Source: Brevibacillus sp042683565 (GTDB lineage Bacteria > Bacillota > Bacilli > Brevibacillales > Brevibacillaceae). From it: a stretch of DNA of 64,000 nt. Each line of letters starts with the position of its first letter. The stretch's first letter is position 1. Below, piece after piece: positions 8,412-16,896 of this stretch. The notes below the pieces were generated by a model, which ran no database searches, was not told the origin of the DNA, and saw only the letters and a program-made list of their open reading frames with translations. Position numbers and translations under genes: made by a program. Location of the stretch: the NCBI RefSeq assembly GCF_042683565.1, contig NZ_JBHUJW010000043.1, positions 930,001 through 994,000 of the forward strand. The letters run 5' to 3'.

Positions 8412-8434
8412 TTGTTATAGAATGTTGCTAACAA
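8412..8434. promoter_or_regulatory. Inverted repeat, candidate LysR-type operator
   Basis: TTGTTA and TAACAA are separated by 11 bases, which contains the T-N11-A core typical of LysR-type binding sites. It lies in the 100-base gap between the LysR gene and the divergent methyltransferase operon. Assignment to this regulator is inferred from position. Confidence 0.55.
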
Positions 8435-8467
8435 GGTATCGACTTCATCGATAAGGAGCAAAAGGAA

Positions 8468-9334
8468 ATGGACAAAGAAAGCCTCGAAATCTTTTTGACG
8501 ATCGCTCGGTACGGCTCGATCAATCGCGCGGCACAGGCTCTGTTTCTCGCACAATCTACCGTCACGCACCGCCTGAAGCAGTTGGAGCGGCAAATCGCCA
8601 CCGATTTGTTCATCCGCACCGCATCGGGGGTCACGCTCACGGCAGAAGGGCGGCGGCTGCTCCCCATCGCGGCCAACATCGTGGAACAGATGCGCGCTTT
8701 TACCGAGCAAAAGGAACAGCGCCAGTCGATGAGCATCGTAGCCGGGAAAGCATTCGTCGTCTATGAGCTGCCCCGCCTGCTCGGACAGTACCGGCAATCT
8801 CACCCGAAGTTCACCTGTTACGTCCGTTCGGCTCTATACGAGGAATCGCTAAGCGCCCTGTTGACCGGGACCGCGGATATCGCCTTCCTTGGCAGCGAGA
8901 TGTACCACCCGCATATTTACCAGGAGTTTTTGCCCAGCGACCGCATTCTCCTGGTCACGCACCCGTCGCATCCGTGGGCTAATGGCTTTCCGGGTTTTCA
9001 CGCATGGGGGATGGAGGAAATGATCGTCTTTGGTAATCATACCGCCCCGTATCGTCAGCGGATCGACCGCTTTCTCGCCCAGCAAGGGGTTTTTCCCAAC
9101 GTCATCATGGAGCTGGACAGCTTCAGCAGCGTCAAAAAAATGGTCGAACAAAAGCTGGGGATCGCCATGCTCCCGGAGCGCACGATCCAGGAGGAGCTGG
9201 CTGCCGGAACCCTCGTCGCGCACGACATCGCAGAAGGACAGTTGCTGCGTCCCACCCTCATCGCCTATTTGCATCCAAAAAAAGAGGACGAAGCGTTTCA
9301 GCAATTCGTCCAGTGGATCAAGGAAAACTATTAG
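8468..9334 (+). CDS. LysR family transcriptional regulator
   Basis: A 288-residue regulator with an N-terminal winged HTH (MDKESLEIFLTIARYGSINR, then AAQALFLAQSTVTHRLKQLE) and a C-terminal effector-binding domain of the type 2 periplasmic-binding fold. The ligand cannot be told from sequence. AAGGAG precedes the ATG. It is divergent from the methyltransferase-VOC operon, with a LysR-like palindrome between them, so it probably controls that operon and itself. Its last four bases overlap the convergent phosphoesterase gene. Confidence 0.9.
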   Translation: MDKESLEIFLTIARYGSINRAAQALFLAQSTVTHRLKQLERQIATDLFIRTASGVTLTAEGRRLLPIAANIVEQMRAFTEQKEQRQSMSIVAGKAFVVYELPRLLGQYRQSHPKFTCYVRSALYEESLSALLTGTADIAFLGSEMYHPHIYQEFLPSDRILLVTHPSHPWANGFPGFHAWGMEEMIVFGNHTAPYRQRIDRFLAQQGVFPNVIMELDSFSSVKKMVEQKLGIAMLPERTIQEELAAGTLVAHDIAEGQLLRPTLIAYLHPKKEDEAFQQFVQWIKENY

Positions 9335-10194
9335 GTGAGAGTCAATACCGTAATTTCCGGCCGGCAGCAGAAACGAATCGGCAGTATCGTCGTCCCGATC
9401 CCTCGCGTCGTATACACCTGCATGCCGCTTCCTTCGATCCGGTACAGCCCTTGCACATACTTTTGCGACAGCTTGGGCGTCAGGACCGCACCGAGCCACG
9501 GAATCCGTACCTGCCCGCCGTGACTGTGGCCGGACAGTTGCAAGCGAATCGGATAGGCGGCCGCTTCATCGGCAAAATCCGGTTCGTGCGCAAGCAATAT
9601 GACAGTCTCGCCTGCCGGGATCTCCGCGACCGCTCGTTTTACGTCTGGAGCGCCGAGCAAAACATCATCGACACCCGCCAAATACAAGCGGCCGCCCTGT
9701 TTTTCCAGACGGACATGCCGGTTGTCCAACACCGCGAACCCCGCTTCGCTCCAAGCCTCCCGTACGACTCTCTGCTCTCCCGCCCGGTAATCGTGGTTGC
9801 CCAGCACGGCGAACTTGCCAAGGGGCGCGTCCAGTTGACGAAGAATCTGGGCCGCCCCCGGCACCAGGCGGGTGCTCTCGTCCACGAGATCGCCGGTAAA
9901 GCAGATCAGGTCCGGCTTCTCCTGCCTGATCACATCGACGACGCGCTGTACATCCTCCAGCCCGCTGTAGTGACCGAGGTGCAGGTCGCTGAAATGAACG
10001 AGCCTCGTCCCGCGAAACGGCTCCGGCAAGTCCGGCACGGTGAGCGGAATGCGCGTGACTTCGATCCATTTCCGTTCCCAGCCGTAGCCGTACAGTCCGG
10101 ACAGCAACCCTAGACCAACCAGTCGGCCTGCCAAGACGAGAGCTTGCTGCAAAAACGATCTCCGGGTGACCGTCGTCAGATTTGGATCACTCAT
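9331..10194 (-). CDS. Metallophosphoesterase with twin-arginine signal, YkuE-like
   Basis: A 287-residue calcineurin-type phosphoesterase. The N terminus has a twin-arginine motif (TRRSFLQQ) and a hydrophobic stretch, so Tat export is likely. The metal-binding blocks follow in order: HFSDLHLGHY, FTGDLVDE, LGNHDYRAG and LSGHSHGGQV. The Bacillus YkuE protein has this layout and is exported to the cell wall; the physiological substrate is not certain. It starts 3 bases after the end of the carbonic anhydrase gene and converges on the LysR gene. Confidence 0.87.
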   Translation of the reverse strand: MSDPNLTTVTRRSFLQQALVLAGRLVGLGLLSGLYGYGWERKWIEVTRIPLTVPDLPEPFRGTRLVHFSDLHLGHYSGLEDVQRVVDVIRQEKPDLICFTGDLVDESTRLVPGAAQILRQLDAPLGKFAVLGNHDYRAGEQRVVREAWSEAGFAVLDNRHVRLEKQGGRLYLAGVDDVLLGAPDVKRAVAEIPAGETVILLAHEPDFADEAAAYPIRLQLSGHSHGGQVRIPWLGAVLTPKLSQKYVQGLYRIEGSGMQVYTTRGIGTTILPIRFCCRPEITVLTLT

Positions 10195-10197
10195 TGC

Positions 10198-10764
10198 TTA
10201 CTCGTTCCCGTATCCGTTGACCACTACGTCGAGCTTTCCTGTTACCGGATCGATCAGCAAGCCATGTACCGGTACATCGGGTGGCAGCAGCGGGTGATTT
10301 TTGATTGTCTGCACGCTCTTTTTCACACTTTCTTCTACGCAGGAAAAGCCGTGCAACCATTGATGCAGATTGATGCCTGCATGCTGCAGTATGGTGAACG
10401 TCTGCGACGATACTCCCTGCTCCAGCATTTTCTTCATGGTGCGGTTGCTGTCAATGGCACTCATCCCGCAGTCGTAGTGGCCCACCACTATGACTTCTGC
10501 AGCGTCGAGCTCGTAGATCGCGACCAGAATACTTCGCATGATACTCCCGAACGGATGGGAGACAATCGCCCCGGCGCTTTTCACATGTTTGATGTCTCCG
10601 TTTCGCATGTTCATCGCTTTCGGAAGCAACTCCTCCAGGCGCGTATCCATGCAGGAGAGCACCACCAGGCGTTTATCAGGAAATTTGGTCGTTTGGTATT
10701 TTTCATATTCTTTATTTTCCACAAATTGCCGGTTGAATGTCAGAATCTCATCCAGGTTGCGCAT
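10198..10764 (-). CDS. Beta-class carbonic anhydrase
   Basis: A 188-residue cytoplasmic enzyme that interconverts CO2 and bicarbonate. The zinc ligands are visible as the Cys and catalytic Asp-Arg pair in LSCMDTRLEE and the His and Cys in VGHYDCGMS. It resembles the compact YtiB-type beta enzymes. GCAAGGAGG lies upstream of the ATG. The phosphoesterase follows 3 bases downstream and may be co-transcribed. Confidence 0.9.
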   Translation of the reverse strand: MRNLDEILTFNRQFVENKEYEKYQTTKFPDKRLVVLSCMDTRLEELLPKAMNMRNGDIKHVKSAGAIVSHPFGSIMRSILVAIYELDAAEVIVVGHYDCGMSAIDSNRTMKKMLEQGVSSQTFTILQHAGINLHQWLHGFSCVEESVKKSVQTIKNHPLLPPDVPVHGLLIDPVTGKLDVVVNGYGNE

Positions 10765-10817
10765 GCAGCAACACCCTCCTTGCTCTTTATTCTCTAATTG
10801 GTTTAGGTGTATGTTTA

Positions 10818-11039
10818 TTATTTTACATTACTATTGTTTCGTCTCCCAAAGAATGAAAATCCTACTACGGCGATCCCCGACAGCCAATAAAATCGACTTC
10901 TATCCTCCAGAAAAACAAAGGTCAGAAAATCCATGGTGGATGCCCACGGTTTAAACGGATATACAAAAAGCACCGGGATCAGTCCATAAACGAGCAGGGC
11001 TCCCCCAATTATTAGCAGAACCTGATTTCCTGCTCTCAT
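10818..11039 (-). CDS. Small predicted membrane protein, unknown function
   Basis: A 73-residue protein with two membrane segments (VLLIIGGALLVYGLIPVLFV and WLSGIAVVGFSFFG). GGGAGGG lies 7 bases before the ATG. I do not recognise the family. The tail is basic and asparagine-rich (GRRNNSNVK). Confidence 0.6.
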   Translation of the reverse strand: MRAGNQVLLIIGGALLVYGLIPVLFVYPFKPWASTMDFLTFVFLEDRSRFYWLSGIAVVGFSFFGRRNNSNVK

Positions 11040-11130
11040 CTTCTATCCCTCCCTATTCACTATCATAAGGAAAAAGACTGAATATTTTACCTATGTGCTC
11101 GGAATTAAGTTTATCGATCTTCCACCTCTC

Positions 11131-11173
11131 AAAAAAATAAAAGTACCCAATAAACCCATAAGATTTATTGGGT
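11131..11173 (-). terminator. Terminator of spo0A
   Basis: Inverted repeat ACCCAATAAA (11145-11154) and TTTATTGGGT (11164-11173), followed on the minus strand by CTTTTATTTTTTT. It lies just after the spo0A stop. Confidence 0.85.
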
Positions 11174-11225
11174 GAGCTATTTTAAGTTCACTTGGTGTAT
11201 CCAGCGAACCCGCTTCTTTCTTACT

Positions 11226-12014
11226 CTAACTAATCTTCGCCTCAATCCGCAGCTTGTCCGCGACCATAGCGATGAACTCCGAGTTGGTCGGCTTCGCCTT
11301 GGTGTTGGAGATGGTGTAGCCAAACAGGCTGGAGATGGAGTCCAGGTTGCCGCGGGACCATGCTACCTCGATGGCGTGGCGGATGGCCCGCTCTACGCGG
11401 CTTGCGGTCGTGTTGAACTTTTTGGCGATGTCCGGGTACAGGACCTTCGTGATCGAGCCGAGCAGCTCGACGTCGTTGTACACCATGGTGATCGCTTCGC
11501 GCAAATACAAATAGCCTTTGATGTGGGCCGGCACGCCGATTTCGTGGATGATGCTGGTGATGCTGGCGTCCAGATTGCGGCCTCTCACTGACAGAGAATT
11601 TTGCTGTTTTACCGGTGACACGATGGATGATGCCGGCTTGGTCGTAATCATTTGGCGAATGCGCTGGGCCAGAACTTCCATGTCAAACGGCTTGAGGATG
11701 TAGTAAGCAGCACCCAGTTCAACCGCTTTTTTCGTGATTTCTTCCTGTCCGAAGGCAGTCAACATAATGATTTTCGGCTGCGGAGACAACCGCATGGCCT
11801 GAATTTGTTCCAGCACGGCGAGTCCATCCAGGTGCGGCATAATAATATCCAATATTAAAACATCGGGAACACGTTCCTGGAGCAATCTCATTACTTCATT
11901 GCCGTTGTAGGCTACGCCAACGACATCCATATCGTACTGGCTGCTAATGTAGTCTTCCAGCAGGTTTACAAATTCGCGGTTATCATCTGCCAACAATACT
12001 TCAATCTTGCTCAA
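11226..12014 (-). CDS. spo0A: Sporulation master regulator Spo0A
   Basis: A 262-residue response regulator that switches on sporulation when phosphorylated. The receiver domain has the acidic pocket D10-D11, the phosphoacceptor D56 (in LILDIIMPHLD), T86 (MLTAFGQ) and K108 (LKPFD). The C-terminal DNA-binding domain contains AIRHAIEVAWSRGN and SIIHEIGVPAHIKGY, both typical of Spo0A. The start is a TTG at 12014, set by GGAGGAA 6-7 bases upstream; an in-frame ATG extension to 12107 has no homology or binding site. It follows spoIVB, as in Bacillus, with its own promoter in the 263-base gap. Confidence 0.97.
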   Translation of the reverse strand: MSKIEVLLADDNREFVNLLEDYISSQYDMDVVGVAYNGNEVMRLLQERVPDVLILDIIMPHLDGLAVLEQIQAMRLSPQPKIIMLTAFGQEEITKKAVELGAAYYILKPFDMEVLAQRIRQMITTKPASSIVSPVKQQNSLSVRGRNLDASITSIIHEIGVPAHIKGYLYLREAITMVYNDVELLGSITKVLYPDIAKKFNTTASRVERAIRHAIEVAWSRGNLDSISSLFGYTISNTKAKPTNSEFIAMVADKLRIEAKIS

Positions 12015-12116
12015 AGTCGTTCCTCCTAACAATGGACGGTCTTTTGAAGAAGGTGGCATCCCAGAAGTTTCTGAATTGATACGGATAAGTCCCAGCCATC
12101 TTTTCACTGTTAAAAT

Positions 12117-12187
12117 TTATTCGACGATCTGGTATCCTTTCCTGCCAATGACGAAAGATTGAATGATTTCACTGATATTTCGACAAA
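12117..12187 (-). promoter_or_regulatory. Sigma-H-type spo0A promoter and Spo0A box
   Basis: On the minus strand GCAGGAAAG (12145-12137) is followed after exactly 11 bases by GTCGAATAA (12125-12117). These fit the sigma-H consensus RNAGGAWWW and RNNGAATWW with one mismatch. Upstream lies TTTGTCGAAA (12187-12178), containing the Spo0A box TGTCGAA. B. subtilis spo0A is also driven by sigma-H and autoregulated. Confidence 0.75.
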
Positions 12188-12237
12188 GAATGCAATTATT
12201 TGCCATGGCCGGCCGCATCTCGGTTGAACGCCGAACA

Positions 12238-12265
12238 AGCCGTCTCGCTCGCGCGCGCGACGGCT
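12238..12265 (-). terminator. Possible weak terminator of spoIVB
   Basis: AGCCGTC and GACGGCT can pair around a GC-rich loop 13 bases past the spoIVB stop. The following minus-strand bases (TGTTCGG) are a poor U tract, so termination may be partial. Confidence 0.4.
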
Positions 12266-12277
12266 CGTCTCTGTCAT

Positions 12278-13621
12278 TCAGGCAGCTTTCACATGCAAAG
12301 CTTGCGTTTGCGGTTCTGAACTGCGCAAGTTGATCCCCGCATCCTGCAGCATCCATTCGATATAACAGCCGTAGCCGGATGTCGGATCGTTGACGAATAC
12401 GTGCGTCACTGCCCCTACGATTTTTCCCTTTTGAATGATGGGGCTGCCGCTCATCCCTTGAACAATACCGCCTGTCTTTTCCAGCAGACGCTTGTCCGTC
12501 ACTTTGATAATCATGCCTTTGGTGGCAGGAAAATGCTGCTTGATGACATTGGCAATTTCAATATCGAACTCTTCCACTTTTTGCCCGTTCACCACTGTCA
12601 ATATTTTGGCGGGACCCTCCTCTACCTGTTCAGCGAGGGCTACGGGCAACGGTTCGTCGTAAAAGCTGCGTTTCGGCTCCTCTTTCATCTTGCCGAAAAT
12701 GCCGAATGGCGTGTTTTTGGTGATACTTCCCAGCACTTCGCTCTCATTGTAAAAGCGGGCGAACTTCTCGCCGGGATTGCCGCTCTGACCTTTTTCTATG
12801 GATGTCACACTGGCTTGTACGATTTGTCCATCCCCGACGACAATCGCCTGACCCGTATCTACGTCGGAAATGACATGTCCCAACGCACCAAATGCTTTGG
12901 ATTTCGGATCGTAAAAAGTGAGTGTGCCGACACCTGCTGCCGAGTCGCGGATGTACAAGCCCATCCGGTACTCGTTGTCCCGCTTGTCCTTTGCAGGGTG
13001 CAGCGTCAGGGTCAGCTTTTCTTTCCCGCGCACGACGAGCAGCTGCACCGGATGATTGTTTTTCCCTGCTTCGTTAATCAGCTTTTTTACGTCATTCATG
13101 TCGTTAATGTACAGATCATTCATCTTCACAATCATGTCGCCCACATGCACGCCAGACTGTTCACCGGGGGAATACTTCTTCTTGCCGTCGTCCACCAGAT
13201 GGTGACCGACGACCAGGACACCTGCCGTCTGCAGTTTGACGCCAATGGACTGACCGCCGGGATACAGCCGCAGGTCGGGCAGCACGTCGACTTTGACAGC
13301 AGTCAGCGGGATGTTGCGCCACTTCAGTTGCAATTGCGCTTGCCCTGCCCGGAGCGGCTCGACGGACATCGGCTTGCTCAAATCAACGGACACTTCACGC
13401 GCCTTCGTCCCATTGACGTGCAAAATGTCAGGATTGCTGTTGACAAGAGTGCCCATTACTGGTACGGAGACGCGCAACTGTTTCAGGGACCCTTCCGTCA
13501 TGCGAAGCTCATGGGGAAAGGATGACAGATCGCGGAACGGGGTGGAACTCACGACGAGCGCCGTGATGAGGAGAAGGAAACTTCCCATCCATTTTCTTTT
13601 GTTCTGTCGGATCACCAGCAA
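12278..13621 (-). CDS. spoIVB: SpoIVB serine peptidase
   Basis: A 447-residue forespore-secreted serine peptidase that triggers cleavage of pro-sigma-K by SpoIVFB during engulfment. It has an N-terminal membrane anchor (FLLLITALVVSS), a PDZ domain (EQSGVHVGDMIVKMND, about 160-215) and the chymotrypsin-like SpoIVB domain with the His in FGALGHVISD and the nucleophile Ser in GMSGSP. Length agrees with the family. It lies between recN and spo0A, as in Bacillus. The recN terminator upstream means it needs its own promoter, expected to be sigma-F/G type, but I could not place one with confidence. Confidence 0.95.
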   Translation of the reverse strand: MLVIRQNKRKWMGSFLLLITALVVSSTPFRDLSSFPHELRMTEGSLKQLRVSVPVMGTLVNSNPDILHVNGTKAREVSVDLSKPMSVEPLRAGQAQLQLKWRNIPLTAVKVDVLPDLRLYPGGQSIGVKLQTAGVLVVGHHLVDDGKKKYSPGEQSGVHVGDMIVKMNDLYINDMNDVKKLINEAGKNNHPVQLLVVRGKEKLTLTLHPAKDKRDNEYRMGLYIRDSAAGVGTLTFYDPKSKAFGALGHVISDVDTGQAIVVGDGQIVQASVTSIEKGQSGNPGEKFARFYNESEVLGSITKNTPFGIFGKMKEEPKRSFYDEPLPVALAEQVEEGPAKILTVVNGQKVEEFDIEIANVIKQHFPATKGMIIKVTDKRLLEKTGGIVQGMSGSPIIQKGKIVGAVTHVFVNDPTSGYGCYIEWMLQDAGINLRSSEPQTQALHVKAA

Positions 13622-13710
13622 TCACTCCTACCGTTCCCTACCTACACCTATGTGACACCTCCACCTTGTGTACCTTTAATGTTGCCCCTGCGGATGCGGA
13701 TTATGTCAGG

Positions 13711-13741
13711 AAAAAAAGACTGCCAACCGTCTAGTTGGCAG
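13711..13741 (-). terminator. recN terminator with the stop codon in its loop
   Basis: CTGCCAAC (13720-13727) pairs with GTTGGCAG (13734-13741), followed on the minus strand by TCTTTTTTTCC. The recN stop codon (13733-13731) lies in the hairpin loop. Confidence 0.85.
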
Positions 13742-15455
13742 CCTTCCTCCCGATTCCGAGCGCAATCATCTCGCGGGCATGTTCTTTTGTTTTTGCCGTG
13801 ACTTCGGCCCCGCCAAGCATGCGGGCCAGCTCCATTACCCGCTCGTCATCTGACAGCCTGGTCACCGTCGTCATGGTCTCGTGCTCGCTCATTTCCTTTT
13901 TAATGAGGAAGTGGGCGTCTGCCATGGAGGCAACCTGCGGCAAATGGGTGATGCAGAGCACTTGCCGCTGCGCACCTACTTTTGCGAGCTTCTCCGCAAT
14001 GGCCTGGGCTGCCCGACCGCTGACACCCGTATCCACTTCGTCAAAGATAAGCGTCTCCACCTGGTCCGTCCCTGCGAGAATCGTCTTGATGGCCAGCATC
14101 ACGCGGGAAAGCTCTCCGCCAGATGCGATTTTCGCCAGCGGCCGCAGCGGCTCGCCCGGGTTCGGAGAGATGAGAAACTCGATCTGATCCATCCCGTTGG
14201 CATCGAAGAGACGCTTGACGCCTTCGATCTCTACGCCGTCCTCGTCCGGCGTCTGCCGCACATCGATGGCGAAGCGGGCGCGCTCCATGTGCAGTTCCTT
14301 GAGCTGCTGCTCGATCTCCACGGCGAGCTTCTGCGCGCATTCCTGGCGGATGACGGACAGCTCGAGCGCTTCCACTGCCAAATCGGCAGCCAGCCCGGCC
14401 AGCTTGTCCTGAACCTGCTGCAACCGGTCTTCGTAATGGTGCATGTCATCCAGCTCATCCTGGATCGTGGCCGCGTATTCGAGGATGTCATCTACGCTCT
14501 TGCCGTACTTGCGCTTCAAGGTCTGGATCTGATCCAGCCTGCTCTCGACTTCTGCCAGCTGGGCAGGCTCGAAGTCCATCTGGTAGGAAAGATGGCGCAG
14601 CTGGTGGACGACATCCTCGATCTGGTAGTAGGCGTTCTGGACCGTCTCGAGGATGGGGGCGAGCTGTTCTTCGTAGCCTGCGACGCGCTCCAGCTCACCC
14701 ATGGCGTGCCCCAGCCAGTCCATCCCCCTCTGATCCCCGTACAGGGAACGGTACGCATCCTGAATGGCGGAATAAACCTTCTCGATGTTCATCCACTTTT
14801 TGCGCTGTTGCAGCAGCTTTTCGTCCTCGCCCGGCGTGAGGGCCGCCGCTTCAATCTCATCCAGCTGATACTGCAACAGATCAATCCGTTGCACCAGCTC
14901 TCTTTCGTTGCGGGCCATCCGCTCCAGGTCCTGCTTCGTTTTGCGAAACGCGGCATACAGCCTGGTATACTCGGCCTTGGCACTGCCCAGCGCGGATTCT
15001 CCGTACGCATCCAGCCAGTTGATGTGCTTGTCCGACTGCATGAGCATATGCGTGTCATGCTGGCCATGAACCGTTACCAGCCAAGGTCCCAGCTCGCGCA
15101 GCATGGCAAGGGTAACCATTTGTCCGTTCAGGCGAATGATGCTCTTTCCCTGATTGGATATATCCCTTCGCACCACCAGCATGCCATCCTGCTCGACTTG
15201 GACGCCGACGCTCTCGCACACTGCCAGCGCCGGATGCCCTGCAGGCAGCTCGAACAGCCCTTCTACTTCCGCGCGCGCTTCTCCGTACCGGACAAAGTCG
15301 GCAGAAGCCCTGCCGCCAAGAAGCAGCCCAAGCGCATCGATGATAATCGATTTCCCCGCTCCTGTCTCACCCGTGAGGATATTGAGTCCTTTTTGAAAGG
15401 AGATTGTAACCGATTTGATAATGGCAAAATTCCGAATGGACAGTTCCATTAGCAT
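13731..15455 (-). CDS. recN: DNA repair protein RecN
   Basis: A 574-residue SMC-like ATPase acting early in double-strand break repair. Walker A GETGAGKS lies near residue 31, a long coiled coil (about 155-365) forms the arm, the ABC signature region is IASGGELSRVML and Walker B is LIFDEVDTGVSG. Size is normal for the family. AAAGGTGG lies upstream of the ATG at 15455; an ATG two codons later is possible. It follows argR by 16 bases and is probably co-transcribed with nadK and argR. Confidence 0.96.
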   Translation of the reverse strand: MLMELSIRNFAIIKSVTISFQKGLNILTGETGAGKSIIIDALGLLLGGRASADFVRYGEARAEVEGLFELPAGHPALAVCESVGVQVEQDGMLVVRRDISNQGKSIIRLNGQMVTLAMLRELGPWLVTVHGQHDTHMLMQSDKHINWLDAYGESALGSAKAEYTRLYAAFRKTKQDLERMARNERELVQRIDLLQYQLDEIEAAALTPGEDEKLLQQRKKWMNIEKVYSAIQDAYRSLYGDQRGMDWLGHAMGELERVAGYEEQLAPILETVQNAYYQIEDVVHQLRHLSYQMDFEPAQLAEVESRLDQIQTLKRKYGKSVDDILEYAATIQDELDDMHHYEDRLQQVQDKLAGLAADLAVEALELSVIRQECAQKLAVEIEQQLKELHMERARFAIDVRQTPDEDGVEIEGVKRLFDANGMDQIEFLISPNPGEPLRPLAKIASGGELSRVMLAIKTILAGTDQVETLIFDEVDTGVSGRAAQAIAEKLAKVGAQRQVLCITHLPQVASMADAHFLIKKEMSEHETMTTVTRLSDDERVMELARMLGGAEVTAKTKEHAREMIALGIGRKAAN

Positions 15456-15471
15456 GGCAAAGCAACCACCT

Positions 15472-15921
15472 TTACAGCATTTCCTTCAAGCGTTTTGTCA
15501 CTTCATCGGTATTCTCCCTGGAGCGGCAAATGATCAGGATCGTGTTGTCGCCGCTGATCGTGCCCATAATTTCTTCCCAGGGCAGGTTGTCGATCAGCTC
15601 GGCTACCGCATTTGCGTGTCCGGAAAGAGTTTTCAGCACGATAAAGTGATCGGCTTGATCGATGCTCATGAACGAATCGACCAGCATTCGTTTCAGTTTT
15701 TGCAGTGGATTGAACTTTTGCTCGGTCGGTACGGAATATTTGTAGCGGCCATCTGGCAGCGGCACCTTAACCAGATGCAACTCCTTGATATCGCGGGAAA
15801 CCGTTGCTTGCGTCACGTGAAAACCTGCCGCCCGCAAACGCTCCACCAGCTCATCCTGGGTCTCCACCTCGTTATTGCTGATGATTTCCTTGATCCGGAT
15901 ATGTCGTTGCCCTTTGTTCAT
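15472..15921 (-). CDS. argR: Arginine repressor ArgR/AhrC
   Basis: A 149-residue regulator that binds arginine, represses arginine biosynthesis and activates its breakdown. The N-terminal winged helix contains NEVETQDELVERL and FHVTQATVSRDIKELHL. The C-terminal hexamerisation and arginine-binding domain contains GTISGDNTILIICRS. Size and motifs are typical. It sits 6 bases after nadK and 16 before recN. The argR-recN linkage is widespread in Firmicutes. Confidence 0.96.
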   Translation of the reverse strand: MNKGQRHIRIKEIISNNEVETQDELVERLRAAGFHVTQATVSRDIKELHLVKVPLPDGRYKYSVPTEQKFNPLQKLKRMLVDSFMSIDQADHFIVLKTLSGHANAVAELIDNLPWEEIMGTISGDNTILIICRSRENTDEVTKRLKEML

Positions 15922-15927
15922 AGAAAT

Positions 15928-16785
15928 TTACTCCCATTCCCCTTGTAGTTTGGTGCGAATCGCTTCAAAAAAGCCGCCCGCTTTCCACTTGATCAGCGGC
16001 GTGACGAACGGAGATTTTTTGATGTAAATCTGGTCGCCGCCTTCCAGCCGGTAGCCGAATTGTCCGTCAATGGACAAGCCCATTTCCTGATGGATGGCAT
16101 CGACCTCGATCCGGATCACTTCGTCGCCTGACAACACCATCGGCCTTGCCGTCAACGAATGCGGCGCTACCGGCGTCAGCAGCAGCATGTCCACATTGGG
16201 TGCGACGATGGGACCTCCGGCTGACAGTGAGTAGGCCGTAGACCCGGTCGGCGTCGAGACGATCACGCCATCCCCGCTGAAGGTGGCGACATAGGCATTG
16301 TCCAAATATACAGCGCATTGAATGATCCGGCAAAACGACCCTTTGGCGATGCCGATGTCATTCATCGCTGTGTACGTGCCAAGGCTTTTCCCCTTGCGAA
16401 AAAGGGTCGCCTCCAGCATCGTCCGCTCTTCGATGTTATAGTTTCCCGACAGCAGCAAGTCGACGGCATGGGGCAGATGCTCCGGTTCTGCCTCGGACAA
16501 AAAGCCGAGCGTCCCGAGATTGATCCCCAGTATCGGCAGGGAGCGTCCTGCCAGCTGGCGGGCAATCCCGAGAAGCGTCCCGTCTCCGCCCAGCACACAG
16601 ACGAGGTCCGCCTGATGCCCGATCTCCTCGACTGTCGCTCCCAGTTCGGCACGGCCCAGGTCAGAGGAGATGTTTTCGTCCAGAAAAACCTGTGCACCGC
16701 GCGCCTCGATCAAATACAGAAGCTCCCGCGCCACTATGCGGGCTTCCGGTTTTCCTTTATTCGCGATAATTCCAATTTTCTTCAC
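15928..16785 (-). CDS. nadK: NAD kinase
   Basis: Phosphorylates NAD to NADP in the cytoplasm. About 285 residues. The family signatures are VCVLGGDGTLLGIAR, LGTLGFLSE and GSTAYSLSAGGPI, the last forming the NAD-binding and catalytic region. GTG at 16785 is preferred over GTG at 16794 because GGGGTGG lies at proper distance before it. It leads the nadK-argR-recN operon behind the tlyA terminator. Confidence 0.95.
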   Translation of the reverse strand: MKKIGIIANKGKPEARIVARELLYLIEARGAQVFLDENISSDLGRAELGATVEEIGHQADLVCVLGGDGTLLGIARQLAGRSLPILGINLGTLGFLSEAEPEHLPHAVDLLLSGNYNIEERTMLEATLFRKGKSLGTYTAMNDIGIAKGSFCRIIQCAVYLDNAYVATFSGDGVIVSTPTGSTAYSLSAGGPIVAPNVDMLLLTPVAPHSLTARPMVLSGDEVIRIEVDAIHQEMGLSIDGQFGYRLEGGDQIYIKKSPFVTPLIKWKAGGFFEAIRTKLQGEWE

Positions 16786-16848
16786 ATGGTCCACCCCAAA
16801 CTGGTTGGTTGGAAATCCTTATACAAGTATACAACTTCTCATGCATAA

Positions 16849-16885
16849 ATAAAAAGCCTCGTTTCGGACAAAAATCCCGAGGCTT
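16849..16885 (-). terminator. Terminator of tlyA
   Basis: AAGCCTCG (16854-16861) pairs with CGAGGCTT (16878-16885) and is followed on the minus strand by TTTATTTATG. It separates the dxs-tlyA transcript from nadK. Confidence 0.82.
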
Positions 16886-16896
16886 TGTTCATCAGC

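Noticed and set aside
12117..12356. Small frame between spoIVB and spo0A
   Set aside because: It overlaps the end of spoIVB and runs through the spo0A promoter; no ribosome binding site.
13881..15452. Long open frame opposite recN
   Set aside because: It mirrors the recN codon pattern, has no recognisable domain and no start signal.
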